Source: Ancylothrix sp. D3o (GTDB taxonomy: Bacteria; Cyanobacteriota; Cyanobacteriia; Cyanobacteriales; Oscillatoriaceae). From it: a stretch of 64,000 nucleotides of DNA. The translations under genes and the position numbers were made by a program. Below are positions 9,541-19,066 of this stretch, piece by piece (within the stretch, counting starts at the first letter, position 1; the number at the start of each line of letters is the position of its first letter). The stretch covers positions 1 to 64,000 of the forward strand of contig NZ_JAMXEX010000015.1 of the NCBI RefSeq assembly GCF_025370775.1, written 5' to 3'. A model generated the notes under the pieces. That model ran no database searches. It was not told the origin of the DNA and worked only from the letters and a program-made list of their open reading frames with translations.

Positions 9541-9735
9541 GTAGGTTGGGTTGAGGAACGAAACCCAACACTCTCGACGCTTTGATGGGTTAGGCTACGT
9601 CAACTATCACCGTACGCTTACGCTCTACCCATTCTACAAATAATTAAGTGCTTCTTCTTACCCACGCTTTGATGGGTTTCGCTTACGCTCTACCCATCCT
9701 ACAAATAATTAAGTGCTTCTTCTTACCCACCCAAA
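9541..9735. repeat. Short interspersed and tandem repeats ahead of the CHAT-CHASE2 gene
   Basis: GTAGGTTGGGTTGAGGAACG at 9541-9560, continuing AAACCCAACA, is a very widespread cyanobacterial interspersed repeat with inverted ends. It is followed by two copies of a unit that starts CGCTTTGATGGGTT and ends TACAAATAATTAAGTGCTTC plus TTCTTACCCA (about 9578-9663 and 9665-9727). The second copy lacks an internal stretch of about 25 bases. The intergenic stretch 9424-9748 holds no gene. Confidence 0.75.
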
Positions 9736-9748
9736 TTATTGATAAAAA

Positions 9749-12043
9749 ATGGCAGAAAAACTGGTTATTATTGATTTAGGAAAAGGTTCCTTAATAGAAG
9801 GATTTCCTTCAGTTACAGCACGACTTTGGGACTTAGAAAATTCCCGCCCGATTAAAATAACGGGTTGTTTGCCGGCTGCTCCGGAATTGATCACGTTTTA
9901 TCAGCGTTGGCGGTTCATTTATCAAGAGCTATATCATACTTTAGGGATTGGATCTCGAATTGAACTCGATCAAGAAGATGTTACTCATGTTTCCGAAGTT
10001 GAACTTCAGGAACTCTGTACTCAATATATTGATCAGTTTAATGAATGGCTTAACTTTGCAGAATTCCGTAACATTGATCAACAGTTGCGTTCGGCGCTAC
10101 AACCGGCTGATGAAATTTCAATCATCTTAGAAACTGATGATTTCCAAGTGCGACACTTACCTTGGCAATTGTGGAGTTTTTTTTACGATTATCCTCATGC
10201 AGAATTAGCCCTCAGTCAACCCCAATATAGTCGTAAAATGCAAACTTCTGTTTCGCGTACTAAAATTAGAATTTTAGCGATTTTAGGCAATAAAGTTGGA
10301 ATTGATATTGCAGAAGATCGAAAGCTTTTAATGACCTTGACTGATGCGGAAACTGTATTTTTAGTCGAACCCAACCGCCAAGAACTTGATGATGCGTTAT
10401 GGAATAGTCAAGGTTGGGATATCCTTTTTTTTGCGGGTCATAGTGAAAGTCAAGAGCAGGAAGAATCGGGAAGCTTTAAAATTAATTATCAAGATAAAGT
10501 CTCGATTAAAATGTTATTGCCGGCTTTTAGAAAAGCGATTGAAAAAGGCTTGCAAATTGCTATTTTTAATTCCTGTGATGGTTTAGGTTTAGCCACTGAA
10601 CTTGCCCAGTTAAATATTCCTCAAACGATTGTAATGCGGGAACCTGTGCCTGATGTTGTCGCTCATACATTTTTAAAACATTTTTTACAGGAATTTTCCC
10701 AAGGTCAATCTTTATATTTAGCAGTGCGACACGCGAGAGAACGGTTATATATCTTAGAAAATCGTTTTCCTTGTGGCACTTGGTTGCCTGTTATTTGTCA
10801 AAATCCGGCAATTGTGCCGGTGCGTTGGCAAGATTTAAAACAAAGTCAAACTATCCAAAAATCACCCAGTTTTCAGTTTAGTAAACTTGGCAAAATCGGA
10901 TTGATGAGTTTAGCAATTACGCTTTTAGTTTGTTTAATTCGTCAGTGGGGATGGCTCCATTTTGGGGAGTTGAAAGTTTATGATGTAATGATGCGATCAC
11001 GTCCCCTCGAAAAACAGGATAATCGTTTATTGTTAGTTTCCATAACAGAAGAAGAACTTAAAACATTTGGAAACGAGACTGCTTATGATCAAATTTTGGC
11101 TCAATTTTTACAAAAACTTGGCGAATACAAACCCCGAACTGTTGGATTAAATCTTTATCGAGATATGCCGGTTGAGCCGGGATATCAAGACTTAAAAAAT
11201 CAATTTAATAAACAAGATAATCTATTTTTTATTTGCAAAAAACCTGATAAAAATGATCCTGGTGTTCCTGCTCCGCCGGATGCTCCTGGCCTGCGAGTTG
11301 GATTTAATGATGTGATGCGAGATTCTGATAAAATTTTACGCCGTCAACTTTTATATTTCACTACTTATCAAGGATGTAAAGCCAATCGTTCTTTAGCCCT
11401 TCAACTCGCATTTCATTATTTAAAGCAGCAAGGAATTCAACCCCAAAACTACCAGAAATATGAGATTAAATTGGGTGAGGTGATTTTAAAACCGATGGAA
11501 TCTGATATCGGGCTTTATCCAAATTTTGATGGAAAAGGATATCAAATTATGCTCAATTATCGGTTGTCTGAACCCATTGCTCCTGAAGTTACATTTACGC
11601 AAATTCTGAATGGCGACGTTGATCCAAATTTAATTAAAGATAAATTAGTTTTAGTGGGTAATAATGGCACCAGTGTTCAAGATGAAGGTCATCGTACCCC
11701 CTACAGCCCAGATCAAGAGGTGCGAGGATTAATTATTCAGGCGCAAATGGTTAGTCATATTTTGTCTGCGGCTTTAGACAATCGTCCGTTGTTGAAAGTT
11801 GGGTCAAAATGGACGGATGCGCTGTGGATCGGGTTGTGGACGCTGTTGGGTGGGCTGTTGGCAAGGTTGAGAAGTGATCGCACCGGAATGATGATCACCT
11901 TGGGAATTGCAGCAGGAGTGTTATACGGCGTTTGTTGGGGGTTGTTTCTTGTGGCGATTTGGGTTCCTTTCTTTCCCGCGCTTTTGGGGTTGGTGGGAGC
12001 GGGGCTTTGGGTGTGGAGATCGCTTTTTAATAAAAAAATCTAA
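9749..12043 (+). CDS. CHAT-CHASE2 membrane protein
   Basis: The 764-residue protein starts with a CHAT-like caspase-fold region (about residues 1-360). A His sits in FFAGHSES (about residue 231) and a Cys in FNSCDGLG (about residue 276), the expected dyad. A transmembrane helix (about 376-396) is followed by an extracytoplasmic CHASE2 sensor domain (KVYDVMMRSRP, then LLVSITEEEL, and VLVGNNGTSVQDEG near its end) and three hydrophobic C-terminal helices. The layout suggests an envelope sensor coupled to a cytoplasmic CHAT peptidase. A usual CHASE2 output such as a kinase or cyclase is absent. It follows the DUF1822 gene and precedes the DUF928 gene on the same strand. Confidence 0.85.
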   Translation: MAEKLVIIDLGKGSLIEGFPSVTARLWDLENSRPIKITGCLPAAPELITFYQRWRFIYQELYHTLGIGSRIELDQEDVTHVSEVELQELCTQYIDQFNEWLNFAEFRNIDQQLRSALQPADEISIILETDDFQVRHLPWQLWSFFYDYPHAELALSQPQYSRKMQTSVSRTKIRILAILGNKVGIDIAEDRKLLMTLTDAETVFLVEPNRQELDDALWNSQGWDILFFAGHSESQEQEESGSFKINYQDKVSIKMLLPAFRKAIEKGLQIAIFNSCDGLGLATELAQLNIPQTIVMREPVPDVVAHTFLKHFLQEFSQGQSLYLAVRHARERLYILENRFPCGTWLPVICQNPAIVPVRWQDLKQSQTIQKSPSFQFSKLGKIGLMSLAITLLVCLIRQWGWLHFGELKVYDVMMRSRPLEKQDNRLLLVSITEEELKTFGNETAYDQILAQFLQKLGEYKPRTVGLNLYRDMPVEPGYQDLKNQFNKQDNLFFICKKPDKNDPGVPAPPDAPGLRVGFNDVMRDSDKILRRQLLYFTTYQGCKANRSLALQLAFHYLKQQGIQPQNYQKYEIKLGEVILKPMESDIGLYPNFDGKGYQIMLNYRLSEPIAPEVTFTQILNGDVDPNLIKDKLVLVGNNGTSVQDEGHRTPYSPDQEVRGLIIQAQMVSHILSAALDNRPLLKVGSKWTDALWIGLWTLLGGLLARLRSDRTGMMITLGIAAGVLYGVCWGLFLVAIWVPFFPALLGLVGAGLWVWRSLFNKKI

Positions 12044-12137
12044 AAATTGCGTAAAACCTGTGTTGCCGGTCAATAAAGATTTCAGGGCGGATTAAATTCC
12101 CCCAATTGCTCAAAAATACAGGATTTTACTGTCATCT

Positions 12138-12878
12138 ATGATCCACCAGAAGTTATTTTTATTGTTCGTTTTAGCTGGAATTTTAATGACGCTGAATTCC
12201 ACAAAAGCCGGCATTGCTCAATACCCTGCACAGTCTTTAGAAGTCGCTGTTGAATTTCAAGATCCAGATCGGGGTGAACCAAATGAAGATCGTCAGGGTT
12301 CCTCCAGTCGTACAAATTGTCCGGCAGTTTCTAAACCTTTAACGGCATTAATTCCTGAACACAATAGGGGGTTAACGTTGTCGGGATATCCGACTTTTAT
12401 GATTTATGTTCCCTACAGTTCAACCCCAGCTAGAGATGTAGAATTTGTTTTGTTAGATGAAGAAGAGAATGCAATCTTTAAACAGAAAATGCCTTTGATG
12501 GGAGCGCCTGGAATTGTCAAATTTAAGTTGCCCCAATCTGCACCGATGTTAGAAGTTGGTAAACAATATCGTTGGCAATTTTTCTATCGTTGTAATCCGA
12601 GATTGCGGGCTGAGGATGATGGTGTTGAAGGAGTGATCGCACGAATTAATCCCAGTGAAAATTTAACCAGTCAGTTAGCAAAAGCAACAACACCCCTAGA
12701 ACAAATTCAAGTGTACGCTAAAAACGGATTATGGTATGAAACTGTGACTTTATTAGGAGCATTGCGGCAGGAAAAACTTCAAGATCAACAAATTTTGAAA
12801 GAGTGGAAAGAGTTGTTAGGCTCTATTGGGTTGGAAAATTTAGCCGGTGAACCTTTTGCTCCTTGTTGTCAACCTTAA
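12138..12878 (+). CDS. Secreted DUF928 family protein
   Basis: The 246-residue product has an N-terminal hydrophobic signal segment (LFLLFVLAGILMTLNSTKAG) and then the DUF928 core: a Cys-containing TNCPAVSKPLTALIPEH, then LTLSGYPTFMIYVPYSS, VEFVLLDEEE, LEVGKQYRWQFFYRC, and a helical C-terminal part with YETVTLLGALR. The family is cyanobacterial and of unknown function. It recurs at the end of sigma/DUF1822/CHASE2 clusters, where it probably acts in the periplasm or outer envelope. The last 12 codons (GCC GGT GAA to TAA) are repeated in diverged form at 18801-18836, after the island that follows this gene. Confidence 0.8.
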   Translation: MIHQKLFLLFVLAGILMTLNSTKAGIAQYPAQSLEVAVEFQDPDRGEPNEDRQGSSSRTNCPAVSKPLTALIPEHNRGLTLSGYPTFMIYVPYSSTPARDVEFVLLDEEENAIFKQKMPLMGAPGIVKFKLPQSAPMLEVGKQYRWQFFYRCNPRLRAEDDGVEGVIARINPSENLTSQLAKATTPLEQIQVYAKNGLWYETVTLLGALRQEKLQDQQILKEWKELLGSIGLENLAGEPFAPCCQP

Positions 12879-13285
12879 AACTCAAAAGTCAAATCTAATA
12901 TCGTAGGGTGGGTGACACTCCACAGATTAACGTTGGCATAGCAATGCTGCTGATCTCACCCACCTTTCTCAAAATTTTTCAGGAAATTTGCGTAAATCTG
13001 TTTTCCGGCACCAATAGATAGACAGGTCAAGCTCTCCAGCTTGTACAAATTATCACGAGGTTAAAGCGATGAGCGGCTGCAACGGTGATCCGGGTGCGAG
13101 TGGTTACGACAACAACGACCACGAATATGATTATGAGCGGGATGTTCAGGATAGTTATGACGACTGGCGTGAACAAAACGCCTCTCTTCTCGCGTTAGAA
13201 CGAGATGCAGAACGGGAGATGTGGGAGGCAAATGAATGTGACCCCGATTGAGAGCAACTATTAAGACGGTTAAGATTGCCTCAAT
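12843..13285 (+). repeat. Direct repeat flanking the GHKL-ATPase island, copy 1
   Basis: This segment includes the 3' end of the DUF928 gene, a spacer, and the small acidic ORF with its upstream region. 12968-13071 matches 18900-19003 almost base for base (TTTTCAGGAAATTTGCGTAA, then GACAGGTCAAGCTCTCCAGC and ATCACGAGGTTAAAGCGATG), and the distance to the start codon is identical (101 bases) in both. After the ORF the match continues through GATTGAGAGC..CTATTAAGACG. The stretch 12900-12965 also holds a short inverted repeat (GTAGGGTGGGTGA against TCACCCACC). Confidence 0.85.
13069..13251 (+). CDS. Small acidic protein, unknown
   Basis: The 60-residue ORF is rich in Asp, Glu, Asn and Tyr (NDHEYDYERDVQDSYDDW) and ends with a charged helix-like LLALERDAEREMWEAN. 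It has an ATG preceded by a GAGG at 13057-13060. I do not recognise a family. Support for it being real is that a shortened copy with the same upstream region and the same helix occurs at 19001-19066. No membrane segment is seen. Confidence 0.55.
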   Translation: MSGCNGDPGASGYDNNDHEYDYERDVQDSYDDWREQNASLLALERDAEREMWEANECDPD

Positions 13286-13445
13286 TAGAACTGACACGAA
13301 TTTTATCTAAGATTAACCTCCCATTATCTCCAATTAATCGCGCCTAATTTTGTAGGGGCAGGTTTTGTAAAATGGTTCAAACTTCCCGCCAATTTAACTC
13401 AATCTGCGCCATTTCCATTACTCAGCTAATCGGAGTTATCATTGT

Positions 13446-14039
13446 ATGGATTTCTTAATCAGCATTATCATTTGCCTGTTTTTAGGGTGGTTATTTTATG
13501 AATGGTTTAAGACAACCCCGTTAGGTTCAGCTTTCCTTGAAGCGAGAAAGCAAGAAAAAATTTTTAGCTCGATGGTTGAGGCAATGAATGAAGTGCCAAT
13601 ATCGAATTTAGAAGATTTGGAACGTCGGGCTTTATTTAAAGCATTGTCAGGGGATCATCAAGGAGCGATTGAAGATTATTCCCAAATTCTCTATCAAGAT
13701 CCGAATAACACAACAGCCTATTTAAATCGAGGAAATTCTCGTTATTTAATAGGAGATTACCGAGGCGCATTACAAGACTATAATCTGTTGATTGGTCTTG
13801 ATGCCCAGTATGCTAGTGGTTATGTGGGCAGAAGTAATGCAAAACGGCTACTCGGAGACTATCGGGGTGCAGTTGCAGATTGTGATCAAGCGATTAGAAT
13901 TAACCCAAATGATGATAATGCTTATGTTAAACGAGGGTTAGCTCGATTGAAATTGGGCGACCGCACCGGAGCCATCCAAGATTTTGATAGGGCACTGAAA
14001 ATTAATCCTCAAAATGTAGAAGCCGTACATCATCGTTAG
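13446..14039 (+). CDS. Membrane-anchored TPR protein
   Basis: The 197-residue product has one N-terminal transmembrane helix (FLISIIICLFLGWLFYEWF) and then about four tetratricopeptide repeats from residue 60 to the end, with the usual G..GA..D(Y/F)..AL..P pattern (GDHQGAIEDYSQIL, GDYRGALQDY, GDYRGAVADCDQAI, GDRTGAIQDFDRAL). It is probably a protein-interaction scaffold on the cytoplasmic face of the membrane. It is the first gene of the island between the two direct repeats; whether it works with the large ATPase 357 bases downstream is unknown. Confidence 0.8.
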   Translation: MDFLISIIICLFLGWLFYEWFKTTPLGSAFLEARKQEKIFSSMVEAMNEVPISNLEDLERRALFKALSGDHQGAIEDYSQILYQDPNNTTAYLNRGNSRYLIGDYRGALQDYNLLIGLDAQYASGYVGRSNAKRLLGDYRGAVADCDQAIRINPNDDNAYVKRGLARLKLGDRTGAIQDFDRALKINPQNVEAVHHR

Positions 14040-14395
14040 AGTGGCAAGGGTTTTAGCCGATCTAATTTAATTTAAAACCCAAAAATCCTTGGAGTAAACT
14101 CGGAATAGCCTGAAACCTGTCCAGTTTAAGCTTTAGCTCCCAAAAAGGACAAGCCAATCAGTCCAGGTGAAATCTAAACAAATATTAAAATTCAGTAATT
14201 CTACTGATTTGGAGAACTTCATTTAATGTATAAAATGTAAATATATGGGGCAAAAATGGAGATATTTATCAGTTAAATCCTATCACTGCTTTCTCTTTGA
14301 ATACCCATATTGTAAATTCAAGACTGAGGAATCTCTAAATTAGTTTGAGATTTTCAATTGACAGTATCTAACCTAAAAAAAGGATAAAGCACAGT
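14040..14395 (+). promoter_or_regulatory. Upstream region of the GHKL-ATPase gene
   Basis: There is no gene in these 356 AT-rich bases. A TTGACA occurs near 14357 and an AAAGGATAAAG stretch follows about 17 bases later, ahead of the ATG at 14396; this could be a weak promoter or simply the ribosome site. The -10 match is poor, so the call is tentative. Confidence 0.3.
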
Positions 14396-17300
14396 ATGAA
14401 TAATTCATCTCCTGAATTTTTACCACAAGACATTGATATCTTAGATTTTTTAAGAATAGAGCTAGTGAATCTGAGTGGATTTTCCACATTAGCTTATGAG
14501 TTGATTCAAAATGCAGAAGATTCTAAGTCATCTTGGATCAGATTCAATATTTGTAAGGATGCGCTGATTGTTGAAAATGATAGCGAATTTAGTGAACAAG
14601 ATTTTGCCAAAATGCAAAGACTAGCTGGAGGTGACAGACGGGCTGAAGACGAATGGACAATAGGCAGATTTGGAATTGGTTTTACCTCAGTTTATCAAAT
14701 TACCGATCACCCAGAAATTATCTCTTCTGGTAAGCACTGGACTTTTTATCCTGAAAAAGAATCTAATTCCAGAATTAAACAAGTTCTGTTAGAGAAAAAA
14801 TCTCCAGGTACTCGTTTCTGTTTTCCTTGGGCTAGTTCAGATACCAAAATTCGTCAGAAGTTAGAAGTAGGAATTATTTCTCCAGATTCAGTTAATCAAT
14901 TTTTTAAAGATATTTCGGAAGCTGCTCCAAAGTCAATGATTTTTTTACAAAATCTTAAAAAAATAGAAATTCAATATGAGAATAATTTAATTAAAATTTT
15001 ACAAAAAAAAGATAAAGGAAAAACTATCATTGAAAGTATTGATCAACTCAAAAAAATTACTACTTATAAAGGCTGGTATCTTCTTGATGGTAATTTTAAT
15101 GAATATGCTAATGTATTAAAAGCCAAATCTCAATTGACTATCAAAACGAAACGTCGAGCAGATGTTGTTGTCGCTATTCCTGATAGCAATCAAGATAATT
15201 TTTCTGGTTTTTACTATGCTTTCTTACCAACTAAACAAGAAACTCAACTGCCTTTTCATATTAATGCAGATTTCTTCACACTTTCTGATCGCAAAGGAAT
15301 TGTCTTAGAACAAGGCGATCAAACTATATGGAATGGATTAGCAATTATCGCAGCTGCCGAGATCATTCAGCAAAACCTAATACATCTCAGAAATATTCTA
15401 GGTCATAAACATCTCTGGAGTTTCTTAAGCCAGATTGAAGTACAATCTCAGGATCAATTATTAAAATTTTTATGGCAAAAACTATATCCTAAAGTTCAGT
15501 CTTCAGAAATAATTTTTACATCTGCAAACAAATGGCAGTCTCCCCAACAAGTCTGTTTGTTAGAAAAAAAAGAAGAATATAAACTCTCCGCAGTTTTAGA
15601 GAAAGCCTTGGAGAAAATAAAACGTTCTTCAATCGTACATTCTGATCTGCACTCTTATTCTAGTTTGCTCAAAAAAGTTGGAGTAATTTCACTAGATGCC
15701 TCAATGTTAGCAGATGCTCTTTTTGCGTGGGGATTAGTTAAAGCAATAGCTATAAATCAAGTACCGGATTGGATCAAGTCTGAAACTCAGCGAGATCAGT
15801 TAGCAAAAGAAGTTGGAATTTTATTTACTCGTCAGTCAGTTGGGAAAGATACAAGCGCTAAAGATAAGTTAAAAAAATGTGCAATCGCCCTAAGTAATGA
15901 TAAGCAACTATGTCCTCCTATTAACTTGTACCACGCCAAACCAGAAACAGCTACTTTATTTAAAATTTTAGGTGTTCCGCAATCTTTCCTAGCATCTGGT
16001 AATCCCAAAGAAATTGAAGATTTAGTTGCTAAATTCACTGTTGATAAAGCTATTGAATTGTTAGAAAAAATTAGTACATCACAATTAGAAAAACAATGGC
16101 GGGAGAATCGGAACCTTATATCTGAAGTGATCGGATGGTTAGAAAATCATCAACAAAATATTTTACAACCTGAAAGAAGGCTGTTAGATCGTGTTCGCAA
16201 GTTGTCCATTTTTCCTAGTTCTGATCGACTTCGCCCCTTAGAAGGTCTGGCAATTCCTGGCTCTTTTGAAGACACATTAAATCTAGCTTCATTGGTGGAT
16301 ATTCAATATGTGCGTGGACACATACATTTTTTGGTAAAGCTAGGGGCAAAATCTTTAACTTTTTCAGAGTATGCTAGTGAACAAGTTCCCAAAGCTTTCA
16401 AAGAAAAACAAATTTCGCCTGAAGCTCGCCGTCAATTAGTTTGTCAATTAGCAACGCATCTGGAAGAAATTGAAGGAAACAAACAAATCCGACAGCTATT
16501 ATCTCAATGTCCTCTAATTGAATGCAAAGATGGTCAGTTTCGCTCTGCTGATGAAGCTTACTTAGACAGTGAATCTGTTCATAAAATTTTTAGCAATTGG
16601 ACTTTGGAAAACCAAATCGCGGTCTTACCAAAGAATTGTGCAGAAAAAGCTCACAAGTTCTTGAAATGGCTACAAGTAGTTGATCAACCACGCCTGATTC
16701 ATATTTTTCAAATCATTAACGCCCTGAAAGCAAAGGAGCCGAAAGGAACTACCAGAAAACAGATGCAAGAGATTTTTGAACATCTCACTGAACGATGGGA
16801 ATCATTAAAATCAAGAACGTTAGAATTTGAGCCTATAAATTCTTTAAAATCTATGGCTTGGTTGCCTGTAAAAGAAGATGAAACACAATGGTATTGTCCT
16901 AATCAAATATTTACTAGCTTCTACCATTATCTAGTTGATACTCAAGTGAAATTTCTGGATATTGATACTAGAGTGGAACTGCAAGCTGAAGCTAATAAAT
17001 TTAGTGAATTTTTAGGGATTAAAACTACACCTCAAGTACAGCAAGTTATCGAAAATCTATTAACCTGCTCTCAGCAAGGTTACTTCTTGGATAATCGCGT
17101 TTATAAATTTTTACAAGATAACATTGATCTGATCAATGATAATAATCTTGAAAGGCTAAAAAATAGCTCAACTATTTATCTGGGGCAGAACAAATATATC
17201 CAACCTGAAAAAGTTTTTTGGAACGATCATCCTTTTGGAAAATATCGTTATCATTTACCTGACCATTTACATTCTTATTATACGCTTTTTCAAAAATTAG

Positions 17301-18781
17301 GGGTTTCTGACTCTCCAGAACCAATCGATGCTATTTTCCTGATCGAAGAAATTAGCAAAAATTTTGAAAATGATAATGTTTGCTTAGATGACGAAAGTTA
17401 TAAGGTACTCCTTGATTGTTGGAAAATTTTAACCCAGGCTAAAATTGAAAATAGTTTTGGAAATGATAACAACGAGCTACAAAAATTTAAAAATTTGAGT
17501 ACCCAAAAAGTAATTCCTAATGCTAAAAGAGTTTTAACCATTCCTGAGCAGATATTTTTTGTAGATCGTCCTAATTTATTGGAAAAGTTAACTTTTCTCC
17601 AGAGTAACGAAAATGTTATCCCTAGACCGGCAGAAGCTTGGTATGCAATGGAAGCTGTTGGTGTTCGTCCATTAAGTCAGGCAATAAAAACAAAATTAAC
17701 GCAACTAGAGCCTACCAATCCCAATGTAGATCAAGTCATAACCAAAAGATTGAAAAATAGAAAATCTTTGATCAAGCGAGTTCTTCAAGGGCAGCTTTTG
17801 ACTACTTTTCAAGCTGGAAATTTGGATTGCTGGGAAAAATTAATTGTTAAAAAAGCCAGCTTGATTAAAGTCCGTTATCACTTTGAGTTACATTCAACTC
17901 CTGAAGAAATAATACAAGTTTATCTTGATTATAGCCAAGGAAATCATCAATATATTTTGTACTATCAATTACAAAATGGAGTTGAACCTTGGCCCCACAT
18001 AGCGAGGGAAATTGCTTATGCCATTAATCCTAATGCAGAAGCTGGAAAAGTTGCCGCAGGTATCAAAGAAGTGATTATGGCAAAAACACCCAAGGCTGCA
18101 TCTGAAATTCTGGATGCTCTTGGTTATGCACCAAGTTCTGATCCTATTCCTCCTGATGAAGAAAACCATGAAATTGAGAAACTTTCAGTACAAGAAACTT
18201 CCCATGAAACAACTACTATTACATCAGAATATCAAGGTACAGGCGATCCAAAATATGGTGCTTTAGGGGAAAAATGGTCACAACTTTTTTATGAATGGCT
18301 GGGTTATCAACAGATAATTAAACAAGAAGCTTCTGCTGGGTTTGATTTTCTTTGCACCCAACCTACAAAACAACAAGGGTTGAAGCCATTACTCAAAGTA
18401 GAGGCAAAAGCTATTAGCACTCCTGTCATTCGCATAACTATGAATGAATGGACAACCATGATGGATATTCAAAATCGAGAAAAATATGAACTTCTAATTG
18501 TTGTTCATACGAGTGGTTCAGTTGAAACAATAATTCGTGTCATGCACGTTTGGTCTACCTTCACTCGCATTTTTTCACAACTCAACGAACAAGATTTAAC
18601 ATCAGCACCTTACAAAAGTGAAAAAATTGATTTTCTAATTGGTTTGCAACGCAGCGCTCCTCAATACCCTGTTCAAAATGATGTTTTAATCAACTGGAAA
18701 AAATTAATAGACTCTATACCTCATCCAAACGTCAAAATCTATTCTCCAATAGATGAGAATCAATTCAGACCATTGAATTAA
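14396..18781 (+). CDS. Large sacsin-like GHKL/Hsp90-fold ATPase with C-terminal DUF3883
   Basis: This 1461-residue protein begins with a sacsin/Hsp90-type ATP-binding domain. The N box is YELIQNAEDS (Glu35, Asn39, Asp42), a VEND loop is present near residue 58, and a glycine-rich lid IGRFGIGFTSVYQ lies near residues 90-102. The long middle is helical and beta mixed without recognised domains. The C-terminal 150 residues form a DUF3883 domain, with YGALGEKW, then GFDFLC (Asp1317) and LKVEAKA (Glu1336, Lys1338), which fits a PD-(D/E)XK-like nuclease core. Bacterial proteins pairing such ATPases with DUF3883 are often found in defence islands and resemble plant NO VEIN. A defence role is inference; no nuclease activity can be shown from sequence. 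It is AT-rich and lies between direct repeats, consistent with insertion. Confidence 0.82.
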   Translation: MNNSSPEFLPQDIDILDFLRIELVNLSGFSTLAYELIQNAEDSKSSWIRFNICKDALIVENDSEFSEQDFAKMQRLAGGDRRAEDEWTIGRFGIGFTSVYQITDHPEIISSGKHWTFYPEKESNSRIKQVLLEKKSPGTRFCFPWASSDTKIRQKLEVGIISPDSVNQFFKDISEAAPKSMIFLQNLKKIEIQYENNLIKILQKKDKGKTIIESIDQLKKITTYKGWYLLDGNFNEYANVLKAKSQLTIKTKRRADVVVAIPDSNQDNFSGFYYAFLPTKQETQLPFHINADFFTLSDRKGIVLEQGDQTIWNGLAIIAAAEIIQQNLIHLRNILGHKHLWSFLSQIEVQSQDQLLKFLWQKLYPKVQSSEIIFTSANKWQSPQQVCLLEKKEEYKLSAVLEKALEKIKRSSIVHSDLHSYSSLLKKVGVISLDASMLADALFAWGLVKAIAINQVPDWIKSETQRDQLAKEVGILFTRQSVGKDTSAKDKLKKCAIALSNDKQLCPPINLYHAKPETATLFKILGVPQSFLASGNPKEIEDLVAKFTVDKAIELLEKISTSQLEKQWRENRNLISEVIGWLENHQQNILQPERRLLDRVRKLSIFPSSDRLRPLEGLAIPGSFEDTLNLASLVDIQYVRGHIHFLVKLGAKSLTFSEYASEQVPKAFKEKQISPEARRQLVCQLATHLEEIEGNKQIRQLLSQCPLIECKDGQFRSADEAYLDSESVHKIFSNWTLENQIAVLPKNCAEKAHKFLKWLQVVDQPRLIHIFQIINALKAKEPKGTTRKQMQEIFEHLTERWESLKSRTLEFEPINSLKSMAWLPVKEDETQWYCPNQIFTSFYHYLVDTQVKFLDIDTRVELQAEANKFSEFLGIKTTPQVQQVIENLLTCSQQGYFLDNRVYKFLQDNIDLINDNNLERLKNSSTIYLGQNKYIQPEKVFWNDHPFGKYRYHLPDHLHSYYTLFQKLGVSDSPEPIDAIFLIEEISKNFENDNVCLDDESYKVLLDCWKILTQAKIENSFGNDNNELQKFKNLSTQKVIPNAKRVLTIPEQIFFVDRPNLLEKLTFLQSNENVIPRPAEAWYAMEAVGVRPLSQAIKTKLTQLEPTNPNVDQVITKRLKNRKSLIKRVLQGQLLTTFQAGNLDCWEKLIVKKASLIKVRYHFELHSTPEEIIQVYLDYSQGNHQYILYYQLQNGVEPWPHIAREIAYAINPNAEAGKVAAGIKEVIMAKTPKAASEILDALGYAPSSDPIPPDEENHEIEKLSVQETSHETTTITSEYQGTGDPKYGALGEKWSQLFYEWLGYQQIIKQEASAGFDFLCTQPTKQQGLKPLLKVEAKAISTPVIRITMNEWTTMMDIQNREKYELLIVVHTSGSVETIIRVMHVWSTFTRIFSQLNEQDLTSAPYKSEKIDFLIGLQRSAPQYPVQNDVLINWKKLIDSIPHPNVKIYSPIDENQFRPLN

Positions 18782-18865
18782 GATTGAACTCATGTTAACA
18801 GCCGGTGAACCCTTGGACTCTTGCTGTCAACCCTAATCTTAAAATCCAGAAACCCCCTCTCTCCG

Positions 18866-18880
18866 AGAAACCCGGTTTCT
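18866..18880. repeat. AGAAACCCGGTTTCT palindrome
   Basis: A perfect short palindrome of a kind that recurs at 26871-26887 and 26907-26922, and as split arms at 60826-60858. It is probably an interspersed hairpin element that can also act as a transcription end. Confidence 0.7.
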
Positions 18881-19000
18881 TCTCCGCCACCCAGACCTAC
18901 TCAAAAATTTTCAGGAAATTTGCGTAAATCTGTTTTCCGGCATCAATAGATAGACAGGTCAAGCTCTCCAGCTTGTACAAATTATCACGAGGTTAAAGCG

Positions 19001-19066
19001 ATGAATGACAACAACTTCTCTCTTCTCGCGTTGGAACGAGATGCAGAACGGGAGATGTGGCAATAA
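19001..19066 (+). pseudogene. Shortened copy of the small acidic ORF
   Basis: This 21-codon frame (MNDNNFSLLALERDAEREMW plus Gln) keeps the start region and the C-terminal helix of the ORF at 13069 but lacks about 100 bases of the acidic middle and ends early at TAA. It is best seen as a deletion derivative, although it keeps the same GAGG upstream region and could still be translated. Confidence 0.6.

Noticed and set aside
13061-13297. 78-codon minus-strand ORF with many His residues
   Set aside because: It is the antisense shadow of the small acidic ORF, whose duplication supports the plus strand.
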